Assembly (NCBI GenBank): GCA_023485745.1
Contig: JAMCZL010000019.1
Span: 1 to 29,602, forward strand
Source of the DNA: Candidatus Martarchaeota archaeon
GTDB lineage: Archaea > Micrarchaeota > Micrarchaeia > Micrarchaeales > Micrarchaeaceae
Reading direction: 5' to 3'
DNA length: 29,602 bases
The notes beneath the pieces are model-generated. The model made no database searches. It had not been told where the DNA came from and worked only from the letters and a program-made list of their open reading frames with translations. The position numbers and the translations under genes were made by a program. This document shows, piece after piece, positions 23,170 through 29,602 of the stretch (position 1 is the stretch's first letter; each line of letters begins with the position of its first letter).

Positions 23170-23595
23170 TCATTTTAATATCTCATCAAGTATTTCCTTG
23201 CTGGCACTCTTCTGCGGCATCACTATGTAGTCTGCTCCTGCCTCCACCATTTTGTCCCTCACCCTGGCGTCGTTAGCCCTCGTGGTTATAAATATGTCCT
23301 TGTTGAGGTCCCTTGCCGTCAGCACCGCGAACAGGTTCTTGGCGTCGTTGTCCATTGCGAACGCCACTGCCTTGGCGTTCATTATCCCTGCGTCCTTGAG
23401 GACCTTCGGCTGGGTGCCATCGCCCTCTATGTACTGGTAATCCAGAGACTTCAGCTTCTCGCAGATCTTCGGCTCGAATTCAATAACGACAAGAGGCACC
23501 TTGTGCTCGCTTAAAACCTCAACTATCTTCTGGCCCACGACCCCGTATCCGCATACCACCACGTGGTTCTTCATTTCGTTTTTTTTCTCAGCCAT
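23170..23595 (-). CDS. Stand-alone TrkA-N (RCK-N) domain protein
   Basis: A 141-aa single-domain protein. The Rossmann motif is intact (HVVVCGYGVVGQKI, 11-24), followed by the acidic end of strand 2 (LVVIEFEP), GDGTQPKVLKDAGI and ADYIVMPQKSASKEILDEIL. These are the NAD(H)/nucleotide-binding features of TrkA-N domains that gate potassium channels and transporters. No TrkA-C domain is present. It is first in a three-gene set with two membrane subunits whose own RCK domains have lost the glycine motif. It may supply the ligand-binding half of a mixed gating ring; that partnership is inferred from gene order. Confidence 0.88.
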   Translation of the reverse strand: MAEKKNEMKNHVVVCGYGVVGQKIVEVLSEHKVPLVVIEFEPKICEKLKSLDYQYIEGDGTQPKVLKDAGIMNAKAVAFAMDNDAKNLFAVLTARDLNKDIFITTRANDARVRDKMVEAGADYIVMPQKSASKEILDEILK

Positions 23596-23621
23596 TGCAA
23601 CAACCTCAAGGTCAAATATTA

Positions 23622-24791
23622 TTATCCATCCAAATTTTTTGCGCGCCCGCCATAACGCGACACGTTTCCGAATCTCGATATAGCGAAAAATTTCATATCG
23701 TACGGTATCTTCTTCCCATTTAGCATATTTACCGCGATCTCGCCAATTACCGAAGAGAATTTGAATCCATGGCCAGAGCAGGGGCTAAGCACAACAACAT
23801 TTTTGCTGCCCGGATAAAAGTCTATTATAAAATCTTTGTCGGGAGTGTTTGTATATATGCAGGTGGATTTTTCAGAGGGAGGCCCACGGACATCCGGCAT
23901 CCTGTCCTTAAGCATCTCACGCAAATACCCCAGGTCCCTCTTCTCAACGTCCTTTGGTCTGTCGTCAATCTTGCGCCTGTAGCTGCTTCTATGTATGCCC
24001 ATCTTCAGTTCGTTGCTCTCAACGCCGGGCACTCCATAAAAGCTATTCCTAGAATCCAGCTCCCATACAAACGGGACAAGGCTTTTTGGAGAGAATGCCC
24101 TTCCGCCCTTTTTAAACCAAAAGACTGCGACCCTGTGCGGATCTAGCGGCAATCGCATACCATTTTCAAGCTTTTTGGTCCAAGGCCCTGCCGCCAGCAC
24201 CAGCTTTTTGGCGCGGTATTCGCCCTTGTCGGTGCGCACCAAAATCGCATTGCCCTCTTCCTTCCATTCCTGCACGGTTTCTCTGAAATAAAATTTCGCG
24301 CCGTGTGCCTTGGCCAGCTTCACGTTTGCGCTTATGCATCTCTCAGGAAAAAGCACGCCGCCGTTCGGATCATAAACCCCCATCTCATCATCCAATGCCT
24401 TGAACTCCGGGAATCTGGATATTATATCTTTGCTGTTCAAAACGCTATAAGCAAGGCCCTCGGCCCTGGCAGAGTCTACTGCGCCCTTTACCATGGGCCC
24501 GCCTTCTTTGCCTATTACCATAAAACCTGTCCTGGTAATGAGCCTTTTCCCGGAAGCTTTTTCAAGCCTCTTCCAAAGCGCCAGGGCGCGCCTCAGCATC
24601 GGCACATATTCGGGGCCCTCGGAGTACACAATCCTGAATATCCTTGTTTTTCCGTGCGAGGAGCCGTTCTTGTGATTAAGTCCAAATTGTTCTATGACCG
24701 CGGTTTTCATGCCGGACGAGGCGGCATGGTACGCCACAGAGCTTCCCATAGCCCCGCAGCCGACAACCACCAGATCATAGGTCTTCTCCAC
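23622..24791 (-). CDS. FAD-dependent amine oxidase, monomeric sarcosine oxidase / SolA-like
   Basis: A 389-aa flavoenzyme. The N-terminal FAD motif is VVVGCGAMGSSVAYHAA (8-24). GSSHGKTRIFRIVYSE (43-58) matches the GSxHGxTRI(I/F)R signature of monomeric sarcosine and N-methyltryptophan oxidases. CIYTNTPDKDFIID (311-324) provides the cysteine equivalent to the one that binds FAD covalently in those enzymes, and SGHGFKFSSVIGE (339-351) is the C-terminal flavin motif. It would oxidise an N-methyl or secondary amino acid, making H2O2 if O2 is the acceptor; the substrate is unknown. The GTG start is set by the Rossmann motif and AGGTAAGG upstream. It begins 14 nt after a tRNA 3' end. Confidence 0.88.
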   Translation of the reverse strand: MEKTYDLVVVGCGAMGSSVAYHAASSGMKTAVIEQFGLNHKNGSSHGKTRIFRIVYSEGPEYVPMLRRALALWKRLEKASGKRLITRTGFMVIGKEGGPMVKGAVDSARAEGLAYSVLNSKDIISRFPEFKALDDEMGVYDPNGGVLFPERCISANVKLAKAHGAKFYFRETVQEWKEEGNAILVRTDKGEYRAKKLVLAAGPWTKKLENGMRLPLDPHRVAVFWFKKGGRAFSPKSLVPFVWELDSRNSFYGVPGVESNELKMGIHRSSYRRKIDDRPKDVEKRDLGYLREMLKDRMPDVRGPPSEKSTCIYTNTPDKDFIIDFYPGSKNVVVLSPCSGHGFKFSSVIGEIAVNMLNGKKIPYDMKFFAISRFGNVSRYGGRAKNLDG

Positions 24792-24805
24792 AGCCCTTAC
24801 CTAAT

Positions 24806-24896
24806 TAGCTCCAGCCAGATTCGAACTGGCGTTTACGGCTCCAGAGGCCGCCGTCCTTTTTTGGTTGCCTTGCAATGTCCACTAGACGATGGAGCT
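24806..24896 (-). tRNA. tRNA-Gln(CUG) with long D-loop insertion
   Basis: Acceptor AGCTCCA/TGGAGCT with discriminator A, D-stem GTC/GAC, anticodon stem GCGGC/GCCGT, loop CTCTGGA (anticodon CTG at 24842-24844) and a perfect T arm GCCAG-TTCGAAT-CTGGC. The acceptor beginning AG and the GGAGCC after the anticodon resemble archaeal tRNA-Gln. The region between the D-stem strands is 29 nt (24856-24884) where about 10 are expected, so about 17-19 nt are probably a non-canonical intron. TGG/CCA and TTGC/GCAA helices with an ACA bulge could form a relaxed bulge-helix element. Exact splice sites are uncertain. CCA is not encoded. Confidence 0.87.
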
Positions 24897-24915
24897 AATC
24901 AGTTAATTATTCTGT

Positions 24916-24936
24916 GCAATATATTTTATATATTGC
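24916..24936 (-). promoter_or_regulatory. Palindromic TATA region of tRNA-Gln
   Basis: GCAATATA-TTTTA-TATATTGC has perfect 8-bp arms and contains a strong TATA box 20-40 bp before the tRNA 5' end. As the flavoenzyme gene starts just after the tRNA, this is probably its promoter too. Confidence 0.55.
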
Positions 24937-24967
24937 TATGCCACGCCAGAATTTTTACGCCCGCGCG

Positions 24968-25336
24968 CTATTTCAGGCCTTTGACAAAATCAGCGACGTC
25001 ATCAATGAGTTCATGCTCTTTGCGGATGCTCGCCTTTACTGCAGCGGCATCGCGATTTCCTTCGCGAAGCTCTGCATCATACTTCTCTAGCATCTTTTCT
25101 GAAGCCTCCTTTATCCTGGCAGCCACCTCGAGTTTTATGCTGTTTTCCATATTGCGGTTACTGACCGAAGACAGCACTATCCTGCGGTTGTCTATCTTTT
25201 CGGAGCCAGCCATTTCCAAGAGCCTGTCTGCCAGCTCCTTTCTCTGCATAGCCTTTGCTTCTGCGCTTGCCTCTGCTTGAGCAGGAGCGCTTTCTGCTGC
25301 GTCCTTCGCCTTTTTCTTTGAAAATCCAAATCCCAT
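24968..25336 (-). CDS. Unrecognised 122-aa helical protein
   Basis: No family recognised. The first about 30 residues are Lys/Ala/Glu-rich (FGFSKKKAKDAAE, then Ala-Glu repeats) and likely disordered. The rest is predicted mostly helical and charged, possibly coiled coil (ARIKEASEKMLEKYDAELREG, KEHELIDDVADFVKGLK). There is no signal or membrane segment. It lies 25 bp after the 234-aa gene on the same strand and probably shares its transcript; GGTGTAAGG precedes the ATG. A role as partner of that protein is inferred only from position. Confidence 0.7.
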   Translation of the reverse strand: MGFGFSKKKAKDAAESAPAQAEASAEAKAMQRKELADRLLEMAGSEKIDNRRIVLSSVSNRNMENSIKLEVAARIKEASEKMLEKYDAELREGNRDAAAVKASIRKEHELIDDVADFVKGLK

Positions 25337-25361
25337 GCCTTACACCCACTTTGCATAATCG

Positions 25362-26066
25362 CTATACGTCATAGTGCCTGTAGCTCCTTTCAGGGTCCTC
25401 GAATTCAACCTCAACGGTTTCCTTTTTCGGCCTGTACTCATCGTCGTCGTCCTCCCTTCCCCTCAGGTACCTTTTTATCTTTTTGAAATCTACTTTATAT
25501 GGATTTTCCTTGAGGTACATTGCAGCCCTGTCAACAGCCTTCTGCTCTATGGCGTTCAGCTCCCTGTCCCTTCTCGCCAGTTCTGCCGCTTCGCCAACCT
25601 TTGACAGTTCAGCAGCCACAAGCAGCAGAGCAGAAGAATTCAGTATGTCAAACTGCCTGGAATAATATTCAAGCAGGCGCAGACCCTTTTCATCGTATGT
25701 CAGATGGTAATTCCTTCCAAGCGGAAGGCTTTCTACAAAGGCAACGAACCGCAGGTCCAGGTCCTTCATCTTCTTCGTAAGCCTTTCAGAAAAGTACTCG
25801 GATATGTCAACAAAGGCTGCATTCCAAATGCGCGACCAAGTCCCCTCTCCGGCTCCTACAAGGGCAGTTACCGCATTGAATGTTACGCTGGCCAGCCCAG
25901 AATCCCTGCTATCGTCATTTACCAGCTTTTCTAGCGATTCAAAAACAGCGGACTTTTTCCAAAGATAATCCTTATAAATGTCGCTAATGGCGTTAAGCGC
26001 AGACAGCCTTGCGTCCTTCTCCATCGGCCCATTATCCTTCCTACGGGCCACATCCCTTCCGCCCAT
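25362..26066 (-). CDS. Unrecognised 234-aa helical protein with acidic tail
   Basis: No family recognised. The protein is almost entirely predicted alpha-helical and soluble. It includes DARLSALNAISDIYKDYLWKK near the start and LDILNSSALLLVAAELSKVGEAAEL-type helices in the middle. A charged end follows (KKIKRYLRGREDDDDEYRPKK and EVEFEDPERSYRHYDV). An upstream TATA element at about 26095-26107 suits the ATG at 26066 with almost no leader; an internal ATG at 26024 is an alternative. It is the first gene of a two-gene unit with the 122-aa protein. Nothing in the sequence suggests catalysis. Confidence 0.7.
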   Translation of the reverse strand: MGGRDVARRKDNGPMEKDARLSALNAISDIYKDYLWKKSAVFESLEKLVNDDSRDSGLASVTFNAVTALVGAGEGTWSRIWNAAFVDISEYFSERLTKKMKDLDLRFVAFVESLPLGRNYHLTYDEKGLRLLEYYSRQFDILNSSALLLVAAELSKVGEAAELARRDRELNAIEQKAVDRAAMYLKENPYKVDFKKIKRYLRGREDDDDEYRPKKETVEVEFEDPERSYRHYDV

Positions 26067-26094
26067 ACTAACTGATATTCATTGCCATAAAAGG

Positions 26095-26123
26095 CTATTT
26101 AAGTCTTGTCTATAAAATAAAAT
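26095..26123. promoter_or_regulatory. Divergent promoter pair
   Basis: On the minus strand GACTTAAATAGCC (26095-26107) sits about 30-40 bp before ATG 26066. On the plus strand CTATAAAATAAAATA (26109-26123) sits about 35-48 bp before ATG 26157. Both are typical archaeal TATA boxes, almost touching. Confidence 0.55.
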
Positions 26124-26156
26124 ATTGTCGTTGTTTATTTCTCGCGTGATAGCCAT

Positions 26157-27713
26157 ATGCATTCAAACAGAAAAGCGCTCGTAGCACAGGGACAAGCCGT
26201 ATGCTGCAATCTTGCGACAGCCATATGTTATGTCGTCTTCGCCCTGTTCTTGCTTTACTTCGTGGTGCTGAACAACAGCTACTTTATCCTGTATTCGTTC
26301 GTTCTGTTCGTGGCTCTTGGGATAATGCTGTCCATATATGAGAAATTTACCGACCTCGCCATAGGGGTCGCCATGGCCATAATAGTGGGAAGCTCTGTGG
26401 CGTACTTAAGCACCGCCATAGACATAGCCGCATACAGCTTTGCCGCACTGGCATTTTATGCAGCATTCCTGCTTTTCACAGACGTGAGGAATCCCCGCAT
26501 TAACCTGACCATTGCGATAGCCGCGCTGCTGCCTGCGGGGCTTTACAGCGCAGGCATTGCCGGAGCAAGCCCTCTTGTGATAAATGTCGCAATACTGGGC
26601 TACTATCTTCTAATAAGCGTAGTGCTGGGAATTTTCCTGTCTGCAGTTTATTCCGAAAGCAGGCTCGAGAAGGCGGCGCGGCGGCTAAGTGCCCGGATAA
26701 AAAGGTCAAGCGCTGGCATAAGCATCTGCCTAATAATAATTGGCTTGGCCCTGCTTTTCGGGCCGGTCTGGCCGACAGGAACGCACTATAACCTTGCCGC
26801 TACCCCGCATGCCGCGATAGAACTGGATATTCCTTCAGGCACCTTCAATAGCACATACGTGCCGCTTAATCTCACTCCATACAGGTATCTGCTAAACGGG
26901 AATTTTAGCAACATGCGATTTTATGTCGGATCCAAGGGGATAAATGCCTCCGTTGTGGGGGTTCCTGTATCCGTGAAAAACGTAACCGTCCTGCTATATG
27001 CCAACTCATCGCTTCTGCGCGCAGGAGCCGGCAAGGTAGGCATATACTTTTTCCCGTATAACTCCAGCTTCGGCAAAGGCCTAGCTAAAAGCTACAACGT
27101 ATCGCTCCTAAACAGTTCCGCAGCATCCGAGCCTGTTGCGTACGAAAACATAACCGGGATGTACGACTTGGTGAATAAGACCATAAGGCAGTCGAAGCCC
27201 GTGCAGATGGCCAAGAACATTTCAAAGTCAGAAAAACTCTATCCATACTTTTCATTCTCGCAGGAATGCGTTCCGGGGTTCGGCGCGTCCGCTCACTTCA
27301 ACGTAACCTCAAATGCGACATTCAGCATGTTTCTCCTGAAAAATATATCTGACCTTTCAAAAGCCGAGCTTACAAATGCAAGCGGCCCGAGCTACGGCTA
27401 CTACATCAAAAGCTTCGGGCGCTACAGCTACCGCGGGTATGTAAATGCAACCAGGGTCAACAGCACCGTCCAAGACACGCCGCAATGCATATCCATCGTG
27501 CTCCTGCTGAAAAACGAGTCAGTAGTAAAAACCAGGATTTCAACGAGCTACTATGTGAACGAAACGGCAAACCTGACAATATCGGTGCCTTCCCTGTTCA
27601 ATAACGCAACCAGCTACAGGAGCGCGTTTTACGGGTTCCTGCCAAGCAGCTTGGAATACCTGTCGCGCATTTATTCCAACGAGACCGCGCAGGAAAACCG
27701 CAGCGCGGGATAG
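26157..27713 (+). CDS. Polytopic membrane protein with sequon-rich ectodomain
   Basis: A 518-aa protein I cannot assign to a family. The first about 210 residues contain roughly six or seven hydrophobic helices (for example YVVFALFLLYFVVL, FVLFVALGIML, IGVAMAIIVGSSVAYL and ISICLIIIGLALLFGPVW after a basic loop RLSARIKRSS). The remaining about 300 residues are beta-prone and Ser/Asn/Tyr-rich with many N-x-S/T sequons, so they are probably extracellular and glycosylated. Two cysteines (in QECVPGF and TPQCISI) could form a disulfide. No transporter or enzyme signature is seen. A GTGATAG sequence before the ATG is a possible ribosome binding site. It ends three bases before the convergent oxidoreductase gene. 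Confidence 0.78.
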   Translation: MHSNRKALVAQGQAVCCNLATAICYVVFALFLLYFVVLNNSYFILYSFVLFVALGIMLSIYEKFTDLAIGVAMAIIVGSSVAYLSTAIDIAAYSFAALAFYAAFLLFTDVRNPRINLTIAIAALLPAGLYSAGIAGASPLVINVAILGYYLLISVVLGIFLSAVYSESRLEKAARRLSARIKRSSAGISICLIIIGLALLFGPVWPTGTHYNLAATPHAAIELDIPSGTFNSTYVPLNLTPYRYLLNGNFSNMRFYVGSKGINASVVGVPVSVKNVTVLLYANSSLLRAGAGKVGIYFFPYNSSFGKGLAKSYNVSLLNSSAASEPVAYENITGMYDLVNKTIRQSKPVQMAKNISKSEKLYPYFSFSQECVPGFGASAHFNVTSNATFSMFLLKNISDLSKAELTNASGPSYGYYIKSFGRYSYRGYVNATRVNSTVQDTPQCISIVLLLKNESVVKTRISTSYYVNETANLTISVPSLFNNATSYRSAFYGFLPSSLEYLSRIYSNETAQENRSAG

Positions 27714-27716
27714 CGC

Positions 27717-28706
27717 TCAAAACGTGAGCATTACCCTGCCGTCCCTTTCCTCAGAATGCTCTGCTTTAAACGCCTCCCCTATCTTGTCAAGCGGAAATCT
27801 TTTCCATACCCTGACCTTAAGGTCTTTGGCCATCTTTACAAGCTCCACTATTTCCTTCTTCGACCCGCCAGTGGATCCGACAATGCTTATCTGCCTCGCA
27901 TAGAGGTTCTGTACGTTGAGTGCAACGTCCTGCCCTGTCAAGGCCCCGAACAATACGAGCCTGCCGTTAAGGTCCAGCAGCGACATTGACGTATCCCAGT
28001 CTTTTGAGCCTATCGAATGGACTACAACATTGGCCTTTTTGAAGTCCGGTTTTGGAGCCTCTGCTTTTAATGCCTCTACGTCAACGACGGCATCGGCGCC
28101 AAAGTCCCCGAGCCATTTCTTCTTAGAAATGGCAATCGCGTGCGCACCCAGGGCTTTGCCCAGCTGCACGGCAAACATGCCAGTATTCCCTGACGCGCCC
28201 ATTACATATACGGTTTCTCCGGGCGACAGGCGCGCCATTGCGAGGGCGTGATATGCAGTGAGGGCTGCAACAGGGATGCTCGCAGCAAGCTCCATGTTCA
28301 TGTCTTCCGGCACCTTTATCAGGTTGGCTTCCGGCACTGCGATGTACTCGCAAAATCCGCCGTCTGTCGCAAGTCCGAATATGCCCCCGTTTCTGCACAG
28401 CATTTCGTTGCCTGCCAAACACATGTCGCAGGTTCCGTCAAATTTCCTCGAATAAACTATTATGTGGTCTCCTTTCGAGAAACCCTTTACGCTGTCACCA
28501 ATCTCCTCGATTACCCCTGCCACCTCTGCTCCTGGTATGTGCTGCTTGCCGCCGAAATCGACCTTGTTTATAACCCTATCATCGATAGGGTTTATCGCAG
28601 CAGATGCGATCTTGACGAGCGCCTCTCCGCTTGCAGGCACGGGCCTGTCTATATCCAGGACCTTCAGATTTTCTATGCCGTTCTTATCAAAAACTGCTGC
28701 TTTCAT
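27717..28706 (-). CDS. MDR-superfamily (zinc-type alcohol dehydrogenase-like) oxidoreductase
   Basis: A 329-aa protein from ATG 28706; TTG 28715 would add three residues. GGGTTGAT just upstream favours ATG. Counting from TTG, the cofactor motif VYVMGASGNTGMFAVQLGKALG (169-190) is of the NAD(P)-binding MDR type. A structural zinc site is likely: D93, C96, C99, C107 (FDGTCDMCLAGNEMLC), similar to the Glu-Cys3 site of Sulfolobus alcohol dehydrogenase. The catalytic zinc ligands are missing: INPIDD replaces the Cys motif and PGAE replaces GHE. It is therefore more likely a reductase of the quinone oxidoreductase/enoyl reductase kind than a classical alcohol dehydrogenase. Confidence 0.85.
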   Translation of the reverse strand: MKAAVFDKNGIENLKVLDIDRPVPASGEALVKIASAAINPIDDRVINKVDFGGKQHIPGAEVAGVIEEIGDSVKGFSKGDHIIVYSRKFDGTCDMCLAGNEMLCRNGGIFGLATDGGFCEYIAVPEANLIKVPEDMNMELAASIPVAALTAYHALAMARLSPGETVYVMGASGNTGMFAVQLGKALGAHAIAISKKKWLGDFGADAVVDVEALKAEAPKPDFKKANVVVHSIGSKDWDTSMSLLDLNGRLVLFGALTGQDVALNVQNLYARQISIVGSTGGSKKEIVELVKMAKDLKVRVWKRFPLDKIGEAFKAEHSEERDGRVMLTF

Positions 28707-28740
28707 GCGAATCAACCCAAGGCGTTTCCGCTACGAATAT

Positions 28741-29286
28741 TTAACTGTAATCTGGGTGCTTTTCTTTGAACCCGGAGTCCATGTTTACCCTCCTCGCAGC
28801 AACAAAAAGAAGCGAGGAGAGCCTGTTAAGATAGGTTATTATGCCGGCATCAAGGCTGGTCACCGCGCCTAGTCTCACTACGGATCGTTCTGCGCGCCGC
28901 GCAACGGCCCTGCCAAGATCTAAAAATTCTGCGCCGTTTGCACCTCCAGGAAGGACAAATTCCCTGATTTCATCGAGCCCGCTGGAGAGCCTGGTTATAT
29001 AATTCTCAAGCGCCTTTGTGTCGTCTACCGACACTGCTCTTTTGGGTTTAAACATGGGATCGATTGTTGCTGCAATCTCCGCGCCGATTCCAAAGAGCCT
29101 GTTCTGGACAACCGACAATGCCTCTTTTACAGTGCCGTTCCCAACCTTTGACATGGCGACCCCTATGACCGAATTCAGTTCGTCTATGTCTCCCACGGCT
29201 TCGAATATGAGCTCCCCTTTTGACAGCTTCCTGCCGCCTATGGCGGTTTTACCGCTGTCGCCCACGCCTGTGTAAAACTTGGTCAC
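28741..29286 (-). CDS. PduO-type cob(I)alamin adenosyltransferase
   Basis: A 181-aa protein from GTG 29286. It makes adenosylcobalamin from cob(I)alamin and ATP. The ATP-binding N-terminus is FYTGVGDSGKTAIGGRKLSK (4-23), followed by the VGDIDELNSVIG motif (31-42). FVLPGG...DLGRAVARRAER (110-134) and TYLNRLSSLLFVAARR (151-166) complete the family signature. A longer frame opens at 29382 but would overlap the tRNA-Val gene and pass through the TATA region. The GTG immediately before TKFYTG, with a TATA box about 25 bp upstream, is the better start and implies a leaderless message. No other cobalamin gene is in the window, so salvage is likely. Confidence 0.9.
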   Translation of the reverse strand: MTKFYTGVGDSGKTAIGGRKLSKGELIFEAVGDIDELNSVIGVAMSKVGNGTVKEALSVVQNRLFGIGAEIAATIDPMFKPKRAVSVDDTKALENYITRLSSGLDEIREFVLPGGANGAEFLDLGRAVARRAERSVVRLGAVTSLDAGIITYLNRLSSLLFVAARRVNMDSGFKEKHPDYS

Positions 29287-29304
29287 AATAAAAACCCCAA
29301 TATC

Positions 29305-29333
29305 AATATAAATATATTCCGCCAATTTAAATA
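29305..29333. promoter_or_regulatory. AT-rich divergent promoter, tRNA-Val / adenosyltransferase
   Basis: AATATAAATATATT (about 29306-29319) is placed about 25 bp before the GTG of the leftward gene. TTTAAATA (29326-29333) lies about 15-22 bp before tRNA-Val, with the first element also within reach. Which element serves which gene is not certain. Confidence 0.5.
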
Positions 29334-29347
29334 ACTTATCCAATCCC

Positions 29348-29419
29348 GGGCCTGTAGTCGAATGGTAAGACGCCTCCTTCACACGGAGGAGATCCGGAGT
29401 CCGATTCTCCGCAGGCCCA
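29348..29419 (+). tRNA. tRNA-Val(CAC)
   Basis: An intronless 72-nt cloverleaf with acceptor GGGCCTG/CAGGCCC and discriminator A. The D arm is GTCG...AGAC with loop AATGGTA, the anticodon stem CCTCC/GGAGG with loop TTCACAC (anticodon CAC at 29380-29382), and the T arm CGGAG-TCCGATT-CTCCG. The T loop begins TCCG instead of the usual TTCG/TTCA. CCA is not encoded. Confidence 0.93.
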
Positions 29420-29456
29420 AACCTGTTTGCTGTCTAAAGTCGCGCGCCAAAAGCAG

Positions 29457-29602
29457 TCACTCGCGCTCTATTTTCAGGAATTTGTCTTCGCGCAGCATTC
29501 CCTCGAACATGCTTTTCCTAAGCTCGGCATAGCGGCTGTCCGCGGAATATTTCATTTTCTTCCTCAGTGCAGCCACGTCAAGCGTAACCATGTCGCTTGT
29601 GT
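29457..29602 (-). CDS. Partial or short reading frame at the window edge
   Basis: An open frame enters from the right edge and ends at TGA (29457-29459). The visible C-terminus is charged and helical (DVAALRKKMKYSADSRYAEL, then REDKFLKIERE). An ATG at 29591 could start a 44-aa protein, or the gene may extend beyond the window. No family is recognised. Confidence 0.45.
   Translation of the reverse strand, partial: TSDMVTLDVAALRKKMKYSADSRYAELRKSMFEGMLREDKFLKIERE

Noticed and set aside
24303..25280. A 325-codon open frame on the plus strand
   Set aside because: It runs antisense to the flavoenzyme and passes through tRNA-Gln and the 122-aa gene. Its product is low in recognisable structure, while the opposite strand has clear family motifs.
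27715..27729. Small hairpin GCTCA/TGAGC at the convergence of the membrane protein and MDR genes
   Set aside because: A 5-bp stem without an oligo-T tract is too weak to call a terminator.
28741..29382. Longer form of the cobalamin adenosyltransferase starting at 29382
   Set aside because: The extra N-terminus overlaps tRNA-Val and the TATA region and has no family similarity; GTG 29286 fits the conserved start.

Overview
This window is archaeal chromosome. The evidence is archaeal ether-lipid genes (GGGP synthase, a geranylgeranyl reductase-like protein), a CPSF-type beta-CASP nuclease, archaeal TATA boxes 20-35 bp upstream of genes (some apparently leaderless), tRNAs without encoded CCA and with intron-like insertions, and two proteins with archaeal class III signal peptides (Q-S-A-V-E-Y/F-L). 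The giant surface protein, the YGWAII-type pilin-like N-terminus and the dense overlapping gene packing make me lean to a DPANN lineage near Micrarchaeota. That placement is inference; no rRNA is present to test it.

Layout. 1-1867: a two-gene AbiEi/AbiEii toxin-antitoxin module headed by two perfect inverted repeats. 1950-2714: a crotonase-fold enoyl-CoA hydratase/isomerase. 2777-5798: a tightly overlapping operon of GGGP synthase, a thymidylate kinase-like P-loop kinase, a geranylgeranyl reductase-like flavoprotein and a NUDIX hydrolase. 5782-7442: an unrecognised 181-aa protein and a lipoate/octanoate ligase-like protein. 7504-9104: a 44-codon small ORF and a beta-CASP RNase. 9419-9517: intron-containing tRNA-Thr(GGU). 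9627-12214: two convergent pilin-like class III signal-peptide proteins. 12308-13792: RsmA/KsgA rRNA dimethyltransferase and a UPF0173-type metal-dependent hydrolase, convergent. 13868-21632: a 2030-aa cell-surface protein followed by a membrane-anchored J-domain protein. 21667-23595: three consecutive TrkA-N/RCK genes, two of them carrying channel-like pores with unusual filters. 23622-24896: a sarcosine-oxidase-like flavoenzyme 14 nt downstream of a tRNA-Gln(CUG) with a long D-loop insertion. 24968-26066: two unrecognised proteins. 26157-27713: a polytopic membrane protein with a glycosylation-rich ectodomain. 27717-28706: an MDR-family oxidoreductase. 28741-29286: a PduO-type cobalamin adenosyltransferase. 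29348-29419: tRNA-Val(CAC). The window ends in a partial reading frame.

How the genes work together. The 2.8-5.8 kb operon supplies two recognisable steps of archaeal membrane lipid synthesis. The 9.6-21.6 kb region is largely devoted to the cell surface: pilin-like proteins, the giant protein and its J-protein neighbour. The RCK cluster looks like a multi-subunit ligand-gated cation channel whose pore and nucleotide-binding functions may be split between polypeptides. The least explained parts are the RCK trio, the surface protein/J-protein pair, the tRNA-mRNA arrangement at 24.8 kb and the unrecognised proteins at 5.8, 7.5, 25 and 26 kb.
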